The notes: a model not told the origin generated them from the sequence alone. 64,000 bases of DNA from Saccharomycopsis fibuligera x Saccharomycopsis cf. fibuligera (GCA_001936135.1 CP012818.1:2418001-2482000); one strand, 5' to 3'. Shown: positions 46,207-55,846, numbered from the stretch's first letter. Numbers and translations: made by a program.

Positions 46207-48717
46207 ATGGCTAAAAGAAGTGCTGGGAATCAAATCACCAAAGACGCGTATCAGCAAGGAAGCGATTCCGAAGATGAAAGTGGTCCATCTGGAGTTAAAA
46301 TTGCTTCTGAATCAACATTGGCAACCAGAAAGATTCTCAAACCTCGCTCTAGAATGACTGCTGGTGCCAATGCTGGCTCTTCATCTGGATTCAAATTCAC
46401 ATCTCCATTTTCATCCACAACAGCCCCAACTTCAACATCAACTACATCCGGCGAAGCTGATAAGAAAAGTTTGTATCCAAAATTCAACTTTGGAGCAACC
46501 GCTGCTCCCAGTTTATCCAGTGATGCCAATGTCAAACCTGTTGCGGAGCAACAACAACAGCAACAAAAACAGAAACCAGCTAACCCATTTGCTGGTTTTG
46601 CTAGCCAAGTTAAACCAGCAAGCACAACAGGATCATTGTTTGGCAATAGTTCTGCCAGCTTTGGTAGCAATAATAACAATACAGGCAGTAGCAATGACGA
46701 GACAGAAAGAAAAAATCCATTTGCTGCATTCAAGAACCCAGCATCATCGTCGGTCATCGGAGGTGCCAATAATAGCACAAAATCATTGTTTGGCAAACAA
46801 CAACAACAACAACCATCATCATCATCTGCAGCCAGCAGTGCTATGGTGTCTAGAGCTGAAACTCCAGCATCGCCAGCTCCGACTCCAAAAGACGCTACTC
46901 CGTCTGTTGTCGGCAATAATAGCGAGGTTGGCGACAAGAGTTCCATTGCGTCGCAAATTAAAGCACTTAATGATAACTTCATGAGTGCCTTGACGCTTTC
47001 GCATCAACAGGCTCCGTTGGGCGACTACACTGATTATTGTGAGAAGTACATCAAATACTCCAAGCAGATCCGTGAAGGGTTATTATTGGATAAGGCTACA
47101 AGTGCTAGAGCCAGCAGTAACGGCGGAGTGTCTGCATTTGGAATCAAGCCAGCGGAACAGCAACAACAACAGCAAAGCAACAATTTGCCAAAACCTGATG
47201 AAAAGAAATTCATTACTAATGGCAGCGCAGCCACTCCGTCCAGCAAAAGCAAACCCGTCGAAGTTGATTCCGATAGCGATTCTGAGGATGAGATCAAAAT
47301 CCAAGGGCCAAAATTTACTTTCAGCAAACCGGTGAAAGATCCAGTATTCAAATTCGGCGCAGCTTCGTCCTCGCCTGCTAACACGGACGCAGTGAAAGGG
47401 CCACAGTTTACCATTGGCTCAACAGCTAACGGTGCGAAGAAGGTCAACACCGCATTTACTTGGGGCAAGAAGGTGCTTACAGCAGAGGAGAAAAAGACGG
47501 AGAAGGAAGACAAAAAGGAGGAGACCAAGGCGCCAGAACCAGCAAAGCCGACATTTTCATTTGGCAATAGCAGTGGTGCTACCAGCGGTGCCGGCAAACC
47601 AGCGTTTTCGTTTGGTGGATCCAGCTCCGGCACCTCTGGGTTTTCTTTTGGCAAGCCGGCATCTGGCGGTGAAAGCCAGCAGACCGCTCCTGCATTTACG
47701 TTTGGCAAGCCGCCGGCCGCGGCCAATGCGGCCAACGCGGCTGCCGCCAGTTCAGAGCCAGCTAAACCTACGGGCTTGTTTTCATTTTCAGCTGACAAGA
47801 GCGCCAGCGCTGAGCAGAAGAAGACCGAAGAAGAAAAGCCGTCAAAAGACGGCGAAGAGACCACGAAACCAGCGTTCAGCTTTGGCAGCTCAACTGCAAA
47901 TGCAACTGCTGCTACTCCGGCCTTCAGCTTCGGTGGTGCCAAGCCCGACAGCAGCAAAGCAGCAGAGCAAGAAAAAAAACAAGACGGCGGCGATACACAG
48001 AAGCCGCTATTTTCATTTGGCAGTAACGGCTCCAAATTCAGTTTCGGTGGCGCTAGCAGTGGCGCTAGCAGTGGCGAAAACAAAGGTGAAGCCAACAGCA
48101 AGCCAGCCTTCAGTTTCGGCAACAGCAGCAGCAGCAGCAACACCAGCAACACCGCGGGGTTCTCTTTTGGAAACAGCAGCTCGAACAGCAATGCAGCTAG
48201 CGCCGGACAGTTTAGCTTTTCGTTTGGCAAGAAACCGGCTGCAGAAAGTGGGGCCAAAGCGGGAGACGAGGCAAATTCCGATGGAAATGCTGAGACAGCA
48301 GCAGCAGAAGCAGAAGCAGCAGCACCAGCAGCAGCCGGCGCCGCCGGCGGCAGCGGCGCGGCGGCCGGCAGCGAGCCGCCGAGCGAAAAGTTTGCCGGAG
48401 AGGAAGATGAAGAAATCAGATACAACAAGAAGTGCAAGCTTTTGTTTTTCGACGGCAAGGCATACCAGACCAAAGGGTTGGGATACTTGAAGATCTTGGA
48501 GAACAGGGAGAGCCACAAGCGCCGGCTAGTGTTGCGTTCTGAGGGCCTGAACAGGGTGATCTTCAACCAGTACATTGTGCCGGAGATCAAGTATGAGCAG
48601 CACGGCAACGCGATCAAAGTGCCGGTGTTTAGCGGCGGGAAGCTTGAGATCTACTTGTTACGGGTGAAGGACGGCAACGAGTTGTTGACGGCGATCGAGG
48701 AGCAGCAGAAGGCATAG
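46207..48717 (+). CDS. NUP2: FG nucleoporin with Ran-binding domain
   Basis: Nup2 is a mobile nuclear-basket nucleoporin that helps recycle importin alpha (Kap60) and links genes to the pore. The protein has 836 residues. The N-terminus MAKRSAGNQITKDAYQQ matches the Kap60-binding start of Nup2. A poly-Gln/Ser region follows, then an ordered segment at about 250-300 (SSIASQIKALNDNFMSALTL), then more than fifteen FG repeats, mostly FSFG/FTFG, to about 685. A Ran-binding (RanBP1-like) domain ends the protein from about 720 (CKLLFFDGKAYQTKGLGYLK ... RRLVLRSEG). A CTG codon at 48547-48549 falls within this domain where Ser is common. GC content rises strongly towards the 3' end. Confidence 0.93.
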   Translation: MAKRSAGNQITKDAYQQGSDSEDESGPSGVKIASESTLATRKILKPRSRMTAGANAGSSSGFKFTSPFSSTTAPTSTSTTSGEADKKSLYPKFNFGATAAPSLSSDANVKPVAEQQQQQQKQKPANPFAGFASQVKPASTTGSLFGNSSASFGSNNNNTGSSNDETERKNPFAAFKNPASSSVIGGANNSTKSLFGKQQQQQPSSSSAASSAMVSRAETPASPAPTPKDATPSVVGNNSEVGDKSSIASQIKALNDNFMSALTLSHQQAPLGDYTDYCEKYIKYSKQIREGLLLDKATSARASSNGGVSAFGIKPAEQQQQQQSNNLPKPDEKKFITNGSAATPSSKSKPVEVDSDSDSEDEIKIQGPKFTFSKPVKDPVFKFGAASSSPANTDAVKGPQFTIGSTANGAKKVNTAFTWGKKVLTAEEKKTEKEDKKEETKAPEPAKPTFSFGNSSGATSGAGKPAFSFGGSSSGTSGFSFGKPASGGESQQTAPAFTFGKPPAAANAANAAAASSEPAKPTGLFSFSADKSASAEQKKTEEEKPSKDGEETTKPAFSFGSSTANATAATPAFSFGGAKPDSSKAAEQEKKQDGGDTQKPLFSFGSNGSKFSFGGASSGASSGENKGEANSKPAFSFGNSSSSSNTSNTAGFSFGNSSSNSNAASAGQFSFSFGKKPAAESGAKAGDEANSDGNAETAAAEAEAAAPAAAGAAGGSGAAAGSEPPSEKFAGEEDEEIRYNKKCKLLFFDGKAYQTKGLGYLKILENRESHKRRLVLRSEGLNRVIFNQYIVPEIKYEQHGNAIKVPVFSGGKLEIYLLRVKDGNELLTAIEEQQKA

Positions 48718-48972
48718 TGTCCGGGGGTGCACGGGGTGCACGGGGTGTCCGGGGGTGTGTATGAGTAGTGTACGGCAGCGAATGAACGCGATGCTTGAGC
48801 AACAGCAGGTGTAAGGGTGGTGTAGTCTGGTTGGCGTGCCCTGCGCATGCCGCTCATAGCCGGCCGGCGAGCGGCAGCGCGAGCGGCAGCAGCAGCAGGT
48901 GCAGCAGCACGTGCGCTGGTGTGTTTTCCGGGGCAAAAAATGTGCGCCAAAGGAGACAATTGCGCGGGAATG

Positions 48973-49000
48973 TTTTTTTTTTTTTTTTTTTTTTTTTTTT
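48973..49000. repeat. poly(T) tract, about 28 nt, in LDB19 promoter
   Basis: Uninterrupted T homopolymer on the sense strand, about 35 bp upstream of the TATA box. Long dA:dT tracts exclude nucleosomes in yeast promoters, so this may set promoter openness. Confidence 0.85.
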
Positions 49001-49160
49001 GCCTGGGGCCCAGCAGAAAATCTTTTTACTCGCTTTATATATACAGACGGCCATCGTACCAGCTCGCTACGTTATCTCATATCATCTCAGACACAGTATA
49101 TCCATATCTTGCCTGCCCGGCCGCCTGCCACTGTCCACCGCATCGCACACCGTCTCTCCC

Positions 49161-49175
49161 ATGCTGAACCGCTAA
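49161..49175 (+). promoter_or_regulatory. four-codon uORF directly before LDB19
   Basis: ATG-CTG-AAC-CGC-TAA ends one base before the LDB19 start codon (TAAGATG). In this clade it would read Met-Ser-Asn-Arg. Too close for ordinary re-initiation downstream, it should restrain LDB19 translation unless bypassed by leaky scanning. Confidence 0.6.
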
Positions 49176-49176
49176 G

Positions 49177-51600
49177 ATGCCGCTTCTTTCCAAGATCACA
49201 AAGGCCCACCCTGGCCTTTTCAGCCGTTCCTCTCCTTCGCTCGACGCCATCGCCCACCCGTCCGCAAGCGCCGACGCCCAAGGCCACCACCACCACCAGA
49301 GCGCCGACTCCAAACAGCCATACTCTTTGGCCATCAACATCGAGAGCCCGCCCATTGTGCTCTATGGTCCCAGCAATGACTCCACCGGCTACTTGCTTTC
49401 CGGCTTGTTGATCCTCAACATCCCGCATCGTCACCACCACAACCACTCTGGAACCCACTCTGGAACCCACTCGGGGCATCACACCCCTACACATCTTTCG
49501 CTTTCTCCCGGCGCTGATCATCACCATCACACGGGCGCCAGCACCACGACCACGAACGGCAACGGCAACGGCGCCGGTCTCAGCGCTACGACGACGGCGA
49601 CGACCACGACCTCCACGACCACGACCTCCACCAATAACAGCCACAGCCACAGCCACAGCCACAACCACAACCACAACCACAACCACAACCACAACCACAA
49701 CCACAACCACAGTCTCAAGCGCCCTCAGGCGCAGCGCAATCCGTCCAGCAACTCTCTTCTCCGCAATCTCGTTCCCTCAGCCATTTCTCCCAGCATCACC
49801 CCAGTGGTGTCATCGTCCAGCAGCCTCACTTCTGCAAGCTTGAGCTTGACCGCTTCGCCCTCGTACAACGGCGCCACTGCCCCCACGACCACGGGCCCCC
49901 CGCTTCCGGAGTCCAAGCTGATCTTGTTGCACTCGGTGACGCTTTCTCTCAACCAAATCGTCACCTATGGCAAACCGTTTGTCCCGCCAGTGCAAACCAT
50001 TGCCAACTGCCATGACTGCCGTACCAAAATCACCACCTTGGCGCGCTGGGACGTTCTTTCCACGTCTACCACTTTCACCTCTGGGCTGCAGGCTTTCCCC
50101 TTTTCGCACTTGCTACCAGGAGCACTACCGCATACCGCTGCCTTGGGGTCCCACGGCGCGTGCACTATCAGATATGAGTTGGTGGCTTCGAGCAGCGCTA
50201 CTTACGAGTCGTCCAAGTCCAAGAAGCTCAAGCAAGCTGAGGTCAACGTCAAAATGCCTCTACGGGTGTCGCGCTCTATCATCAAGGGAATCGACAAGAA
50301 CTCGCTCCGCATTTTCCCGCCAAGCAATGTTACGGTCAGCGCAGTTTTACCTAACGTGGTGTACCCAAAGGCCGACTTCATTGTGGAATTGAAGTTCGAC
50401 GGGTTGAATGAAGACAAGAAGCGGTGGCGCATGCGGCGCCTAAACTGGCGCATCGAGGAAACCGTGCAAGTTAAAGCAAATAGTTGTAGCTTGCCGTACC
50501 ATCAGACCAAGTTGAAAGTGTTGGAAAGCCACATCAGATTGAACGACGAGCACAAAGCACCAAACAGTGGTTATGTCCTCGGACGAAATGTGCGCAGACA
50601 AGCTGCCGCGGCCGCGGCCGTTACCGTGCCGATTACTGAGAACTCGGCCACCAACATTTCGTCAGGCCCACTTCACGAGCCCGAAGAAGGCCAAGAGATC
50701 CCGCCGCCAGATTCGGTGCGCAACCCATTGTTGCATCCACACGATCACGAAAGGGAGAATCACGCCAATGCCGATGCGCCAAGAAATCATAACCCGTCAA
50801 CTGAGACAAGCTCGCACAGCTCCAACAGCAACAGCAGCAATGAGGAGAACCATGAGCTATTTCTACAAGAGGTTCGCGTTCTTGAAAAAGGCACGGTGAG
50901 GGAAGGCTGGAAGTCTGACTACTCCAACTCAGGCACCATTGAACTCCCAGTAGAAATTTCTGGTCGCAAACTAAGTACCGGACTAGTCAACCATATTAGC
51001 CGGGTGGACTCAAGAATTGGCCCAAGTGGCCATATCGACAAAGCCTTGGATATCGGCAATGACGCAAATTGTAGTTGTGACATAAACGATCCAGAGTTAG
51101 GCATTTTCGTGACGCATAATTTGATTCTTGAGGCAAACTTAGCAGAAGAGTTGGTGCAGCCAGTGCAAAGCAGTGGGGCGGCAACATTCAGAGAAGGCAG
51201 AGGCCTAAAGACCAAAAAGCAGCCAAATTCAAATGCTGCCGCTATAGCAGCAACGAGTAATAACGACGTTCCAGCAGCAGCTGCGGCCTCAGGAAGCATA
51301 ACGTCACCGTCAGCCACCGCCAACTCAACCAATAGTAACCCTGCTAGTGCCAGCGCCGCCAACAGCGGCACTACACCATCGTCATCAGTGCCTTCAGGGT
51401 ACACTACTGTGCCAACGGGGATCACTAGACTTTTCCGCATGAGATTCAAATTGGTGCTTACTGAAAGATCAGGTTTTGGAATATCCTGGGATGAAGAAGT
51501 GCCACCTCAATACAGCCAAGTTAGCACTTTTTCACCGCCAAGTTATGGGGAAGCGTTATTGTTTAGTGAAGAAAACGAGTTTGCCGAATTGAAGATCTAG
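49177..51600 (+). CDS. LDB19: alpha-arrestin (ART1-like) ubiquitin-ligase adaptor
   Basis: Ldb19/Art1 recruits the Rsp5 ubiquitin ligase to plasma membrane transporters for endocytosis. The protein has 807 residues. An arrestin fold can be followed in pieces: an N-domain with SPPIVLYGPSNDSTGYLLSG at about 51-70, KLILLHSVTLSLNQIVTYG at about 248-266 and FPFSHLLPGALPHTAALGSH at about 307-326; a C-domain with MPLRVSRSIIKGI, VYPKADFIVELKFDG and WRIEETVQVKA (about 358-435). Proline/tyrosine motifs suited to Rsp5 lie near the end: EEVPPQYSQ and FSPPSYGEA. A His-rich insertion of alternating His with Asn/Ser (about 151-180) interrupts the N-domain. A CTG at 50086 (SG-L-QAFPF) would better be Ser. 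The purine-cytosine permeases nearby are the type of cargo this family handles. Confidence 0.85.
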   Translation: MPLLSKITKAHPGLFSRSSPSLDAIAHPSASADAQGHHHHQSADSKQPYSLAINIESPPIVLYGPSNDSTGYLLSGLLILNIPHRHHHNHSGTHSGTHSGHHTPTHLSLSPGADHHHHTGASTTTTNGNGNGAGLSATTTATTTTSTTTTSTNNSHSHSHSHNHNHNHNHNHNHNHNHSLKRPQAQRNPSSNSLLRNLVPSAISPSITPVVSSSSSLTSASLSLTASPSYNGATAPTTTGPPLPESKLILLHSVTLSLNQIVTYGKPFVPPVQTIANCHDCRTKITTLARWDVLSTSTTFTSGLQAFPFSHLLPGALPHTAALGSHGACTIRYELVASSSATYESSKSKKLKQAEVNVKMPLRVSRSIIKGIDKNSLRIFPPSNVTVSAVLPNVVYPKADFIVELKFDGLNEDKKRWRMRRLNWRIEETVQVKANSCSLPYHQTKLKVLESHIRLNDEHKAPNSGYVLGRNVRRQAAAAAAVTVPITENSATNISSGPLHEPEEGQEIPPPDSVRNPLLHPHDHERENHANADAPRNHNPSTETSSHSSNSNSSNEENHELFLQEVRVLEKGTVREGWKSDYSNSGTIELPVEISGRKLSTGLVNHISRVDSRIGPSGHIDKALDIGNDANCSCDINDPELGIFVTHNLILEANLAEELVQPVQSSGAATFREGRGLKTKKQPNSNAAAIAATSNNDVPAAAAASGSITSPSATANSTNSNPASASAANSGTTPSSSVPSGYTTVPTGITRLFRMRFKLVLTERSGFGISWDEEVPPQYSQVSTFSPPSYGEALLFSEENEFAELKI
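49639..49711 (+). repeat. (CACAGC)n-(CACAAC)n hexamer repeat coding His-Ser/His-Asn
   Basis: Four CACAGC units followed by about eight CACAAC units, all in frame. They give alternating Ser-His then Asn-His dipeptides. Almost all the His codons are CAC and the hexamers are near identical, so this is a recent DNA-level expansion. Confidence 0.9.
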
Positions 51601-51639
51601 CGATTTGCCACGACAGTATAAAGAAAGGAAATCAAAAAG

Positions 51640-51642
<3 letters not shown>

Positions 51643-51677
<35 letters not shown>
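51643..51677. repeat. poly(A) tract, about 35 nt
   Basis: The longest homopolymer in the window, about 45 bases after the LDB19 stop codon. It may belong to the 3' UTR or terminator of LDB19. Confidence 0.85.
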
Positions 51678-51679
<2 letters not shown>

Positions 51680-51927
51680 TTCAGCGGAGTTGATGGACAA
51701 TCGCGAGGATGAGGAGGAGGAGTAACAGTGGTATTAGTAGCATTAGTGGTAGTTGTTATTGCTGTTGGTATCGGGTGCTGTTTTATGGTTTCAAATGTTA
51801 ATTTCCGTTTCCACTTTTTTGTTTTGCCAGCTTATCATTGATAATTCAGACTTTTCTTCATTTTCTTAATTTCGTTTATTTCATCTAACTTTTAATACTT
51901 GCTTTTTTTTTTATTTTTTTTTTCTGT

Positions 51928-52000
51928 TTTGTTTTGTGTTGTTTTGTTTTGTTTTGTTTTGTTTCGTTTTGTTTTGTTTTATTTTGTTTTATTTTGTTTT
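51928..52000. repeat. (GTTTT)n pentanucleotide repeat
   Basis: About fourteen near-perfect GTTTT units with ATTTT and GTTTC variants interspersed at the end. Non-coding microsatellite between LDB19 and ERO1. Confidence 0.85.
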
Positions 52001-53010
52001 ATGTCTTTTGTTCTCAACACATCGTCAGTCAATTCTTTCAAATATTCTAATGTTTCGTTTCATATGTTCACTCCATGTTATTATCGCTTCTATTCCTTAT
52101 TAGAATTTCTTTGACTTTAATTTTACTAGATCTACCTTTTTTTCTCCGCAGAAGTTAATGTTTAATATCACCATTTGCATTCGTTCACTCATTCATCCGT
52201 TCGTCCTCTTCAACTTTTATTTTTGCTGGTGTGGTGTTTTGCTTTTCCGCTGTGAAGTTTATATATGAGCTACATACAACTTTTCTGTTTTGTGTTCAAG
52301 CTCACGTTGCCATCCTCATTTTCTACCGCGCCATTCATATATGCTACCACAGTTCTATTTGAACCTGTCATTTTCTACAATGTTATATGCTAAGCAATAA
52401 CGGTGGACGTGTTTTGCAAACTACTGTATTTTCATTGCCAAACAAGTTTGAAAGAAACGTAGTGCAATTTTTCGTGTTGATTGCTTATCTATGAACGGTC
52501 TTCTTTATCGTTGTTGCCTGAAAAGTATGCACCTTGCGATGGTAGTCTCTTGAATACGTAGCTACGTGGCCTGAGCGAAGAAACGCAGACAGGCATCAGA
52601 GCAATCCACTGAAACAACCTACTTGTAACGACAAGACATAACTCTACGTGTCTGTTGGGTACGGTATGATACAAGATTACGCTATCTGTAATCATACTAT
52701 CACATAATGTTGACAGCACGAGAGCCCAGAAGCTTCTATGGCCACCAACAGGGGGTGTGTGCACCCGCTGATATTGCCGTCTGCAAAAGAAACAACGACA
52801 GTGGCAATTGCCACCATCCTCCGCAGCGGTATACCGTATGGTGATCTTTTTTTTTTATTCAGTTACGGCACAGCGCCATCATTTGCTGGCCATCTATATA
52901 GATCAACACCGATAACTCACCCACTGTCGTCTGGCGCCTCTTTTTGTCCAGTCAACATACTTCCCTTTCATTATCCAATACCCAGAGCATCTTTTGTCAC
53001 TGTTCAAACA

Positions 53011-55269
53011 ATGCTCTTCTTTCATTTTTTTCTCCTTTCGCTAGCAGCGGTACTTTCTTCGTTCGAGCTTGCTGAGAACAATCCTCCAAACCCATTCGTG
53101 GGTGATCAGCTAAGCGTCAGTGCCGTTAATAATGCGGCCTCGCCAGATCTCGGAAGTGGTCATGCTCGCGCTCAACATGATGTAGATGAAAACCCATACC
53201 GACAAGTTGTCAGATCTCCAGCGCTCGGATTCATAGACCCGGGAAATTGTACGGTCAACGACGGTTGTGATAATACGTTCTCTACTATTGACGAGGTTAA
53301 CTCCAAGATCCGCAACTCTGTGCAAGCGCTAGTAAAGACAGATTTTTTCAAATTTTTCAAACTTCAGCTATACAAGGAATGCCCATTTTGGCGAGAAAAC
53401 CCAATGTGTTTTAGCCCTAGTTGCGCAGTTGAAATCGATGAGGATGATGACGATTTGAAGAAAAATTACAGCAACTACAACAAGAGCAAAAGAAACGATA
53501 CTCTCGAACAGGCTGATTCAAAAAACAAGAAACTCATGGAATACAACTGTGATTATTGTAACACTAGCGAAGAGTATCAGGATGATGCAGTGTATTTGGA
53601 TCTCACTTTGAACCCAGAAAGATTTAGCGGTTATGGAGGCGAAGAGGCCGGGCGTATCTGGCGGGCAATTTATCTGGAAAACTGTTTTAACAAATCTCCA
53701 TCTGAATTGGAAGTTCAAGACAAGACTCCAGCGCTAAAATTCAACAACAAGTATTTCAACATCTTGGCATCATGGTCCAATAAGTTGCAGAAAAACTTGA
53801 ATCTTGGAAATTACAGCAAACTTGTCAATTTGATGAATCAAGCAGAGGATACCTGTCTTGAAAAAAGAGTATTTTACCGTTTGATTAGTGGGATGCATGC
53901 TTCTATCGGTACCCACTTGTCTTTTGAATGGCTTAACACGAACAAGCGGAATGCTGAATTCGAACCAAATTTAAATCTTTGGATGGAAAGAGTTGGTTAC
54001 TTCAGTGATAGATTGCTGAATATCTATTTTAATTATTCATTGGTAATCAAAGCTATATTGAAGCTTAGTGATTACTTGAACGAGATTCAATTTTCTGAAT
54101 CCAATGTTGAAAAGCAGCTTATTAATAATATTGTTACTACTCTTAAGCCGTATGAAAAAAATATTTTCAACGAAAACTTGCTCTTCAACTATGAAGACGA
54201 CTTGTCCAATCAGTTGCTCAAGAACGAGTTCAGAACCAATTTCAAGAACGTTTCCACATTGATGGATTGTGTTGGTTGTGAAAGATGCAGATTATGGGGG
54301 AAAGTACAAACTTTAGGATACGGTACAAGTTTGAAAATTTTGTTTGAATTAAATGACAAAAATACTGAGTTTGATGTCAAGTCGTTGAAAAGATCGGAAA
54401 TTGTTGCATTGATTAATACTTTTGATAGATTGAGTAAAAGTATTGAAATTGTACAATTTTTCAGAAAAGAGTACAACAAGCAAGCTAATTTGAAGGATAA
54501 TGAACGCGAACATTCAGTTACTATCCAGGGAGATGATCTTGCTGAAGAAAGAATGATCGGCTCTGACGTTTTTGGAGCTGACGCATATGCTGAGAATGCC
54601 AAGAGAGTATCATATCAACAAAAAATCTTCAAGAAGGGCTCATTTGCCTCAGACTCGGATTCTGTTAATAAGATTAATGAGCAGAAAATTAATGATCAGA
54701 CCAAACTTGTTCAAAATGAACCTGAGTCTCGAGACCAAGAAGGAAAAGAAGAAGAAGCAGAAGAAGAAGAGGAGGAGGGGGAAGAGGAGAAATCTGCTTA
54801 CGAGGATAACATTGAGTTACCAACTTCAATCAGAGCCCAAAATGTCGACAATTCAAAAAAGAAGCTCAAGAAACTTTTTAAACAAAAAAAGAAAGAATAC
54901 CAAAGCAAAGATCCAAAGGCTAAGAGTGGTTCATACTACGAAGATGATGATGACGATGATGAAGAAGAGTACGAAGGACTTACGAAAGATGAAATCAAAA
55001 TTAAGAAAATTTTTAAAAGGTCGATAAAACTCAAAGCTTCAAAGCCTTTCAGTGAAAAAACTTTCACTGATCATTTACTCGAAGTTGTGGAAGAATTCAA
55101 AGATGTTTTTAGATTTATGTGGTATTCGTATGTGAATTTTCCTTACAATTTGTACAGGTTAGCATTGAATGAGTTGGAAATTTATTGGAATTATTTCATT
55201 GGCAATGACGAGTTTTTTATTCAAAAGAAGAAGGAGTTTTACAGATTGAAAAATTTGGAAGATAATTGA
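53011..55269 (+). CDS. ERO1: ER thiol oxidase Ero1
   Basis: Ero1 oxidises protein disulfide isomerase in the ER lumen and passes electrons through FAD to oxygen. The frame is open from 52738, but a TATA box lies in that part; the ATG at 53011 opens a signal peptide (MLFFHFFLLSLAAVLSSFEL), giving 752 residues. The catalytic pattern is intact: shuttle region CPFWRENPMCFSPSC (about 124-138) and active-site CVGCERC (about 419-425). FAD-binding landmarks GRIWRAIYLENCF and SGMHASIGTHLS are present. The protein is longer than S. cerevisiae Ero1 (563). The extra part is a Glu/Asp/Lys-rich stretch (about 545-665) and a C-terminal aromatic-rich helical segment, FKDVFRFMWYSYVNFPYNL, which may help membrane association. 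Confidence 0.93.
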   Translation: MLFFHFFLLSLAAVLSSFELAENNPPNPFVGDQLSVSAVNNAASPDLGSGHARAQHDVDENPYRQVVRSPALGFIDPGNCTVNDGCDNTFSTIDEVNSKIRNSVQALVKTDFFKFFKLQLYKECPFWRENPMCFSPSCAVEIDEDDDDLKKNYSNYNKSKRNDTLEQADSKNKKLMEYNCDYCNTSEEYQDDAVYLDLTLNPERFSGYGGEEAGRIWRAIYLENCFNKSPSELEVQDKTPALKFNNKYFNILASWSNKLQKNLNLGNYSKLVNLMNQAEDTCLEKRVFYRLISGMHASIGTHLSFEWLNTNKRNAEFEPNLNLWMERVGYFSDRLLNIYFNYSLVIKAILKLSDYLNEIQFSESNVEKQLINNIVTTLKPYEKNIFNENLLFNYEDDLSNQLLKNEFRTNFKNVSTLMDCVGCERCRLWGKVQTLGYGTSLKILFELNDKNTEFDVKSLKRSEIVALINTFDRLSKSIEIVQFFRKEYNKQANLKDNEREHSVTIQGDDLAEERMIGSDVFGADAYAENAKRVSYQQKIFKKGSFASDSDSVNKINEQKINDQTKLVQNEPESRDQEGKEEEAEEEEEEGEEEKSAYEDNIELPTSIRAQNVDNSKKKLKKLFKQKKKEYQSKDPKAKSGSYYEDDDDDDEEEYEGLTKDEIKIKKIFKRSIKLKASKPFSEKTFTDHLLEVVEEFKDVFRFMWYSYVNFPYNLYRLALNELEIYWNYFIGNDEFFIQKKKEFYRLKNLEDN

Positions 55270-55400
55270 TTGTGTGCTGAAAACAAGAGAAATATTAACA
55301 ATTAAATATCAAGTTAAAAACAAAGAATGTTGGTACAGTTACAATCACTACGTACCACCTTGCATTTTTCCAAGCAAAAACTATAAAACAAAACAAAATT

Positions 55401-55470
55401 TAAAACAACAAACTTTTAAAATCTTGATATAAAAACAACAAACTTTTAAAATCTTGATATAAAAACAACA
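55401..55470. repeat. 30-bp tandem repeat, about 2.3 copies
   Basis: The block AACAACAAACTTTTAAAATC plus CTTGATATAAA recurs with a 30-bp period, the second copy being identical and a third starting before it diverges. It lies 130 bp after the ERO1 stop codon. Confidence 0.85.
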
Positions 55471-55699
55471 ACATAAATTTAAAACAAATAACTTATAAAA
55501 GATATATAAATCTGTTAATTTTTTTATTTTTTTTTCTTTTTTTTTTTGTTACTTTTGTTAACTCATAATGAAAGCCGGTCTGGTTAGGTAATCAAAATTT
55601 ATCATTTTTATTACGTTTATCATTGATAATTGATAGCCAATGATTGGTAATAGTGATGCTAGCCTTATCGGCCAGCTGTGTTGTGTTGGCTAGTTCGTT

Positions 55700-55718
55700 G
55701 ATTATCATTAGCATTATC

Positions 55719-55750
<32 letters not shown>

Positions 55751-55797
55751 CATTATTATCATTATTATCATCATCATTATCATTATCATTATTATCA

Positions 55798-55846
<49 letters not shown>

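Larger units (their letters stand above)
48718..49176. promoter_or_regulatory. NUP2 3' side / LDB19 promoter
   Basis: About 460 bp. Right after the NUP2 stop is a G-rich repeat (GGGGTGCACG units, 48721-48756). A GC-rich block at about 48835-48940 is followed by a 28-nt T-run at 48973-49000 and a TATA box (TTTATATATAC at about 49034-49044), about 135 bp before the LDB19 ATG. A uORF lies at 49161-49175. Confidence 0.65.
51601..53010. promoter_or_regulatory. intergenic region, LDB19 3' side / ERO1 promoter
   Basis: About 1.4 kb. A poly(A) tract of about 35 at 51643-51677 follows LDB19. GTTTT pentamers run from about 51928 to 52000. Closer to ERO1 are an AGAAGCTTCT palindrome at about 52728-52737, which fits a heat-shock element (GAAnnTTC), and a TATA box (CTATATAG at about 52893-52901), about 115 bp before the ERO1 ATG. 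The frame open from 52738 into ERO1 is promoter DNA because the TATA box lies inside it. Confidence 0.6.

Noticed and set aside
46251-48617. Long antisense frames across NUP2 (243 and 527 codons) and across other GC-rich genes.
   Set aside because: They mirror Ser/Ala/Gly-rich coding DNA on the other strand. The sense genes have clear domains.
52738-53010. In-frame 91-codon extension of ERO1 from an upstream ATG.
   Set aside because: The TATA box lies within it, and only the internal ATG at 53011 gives an N-terminal signal peptide.
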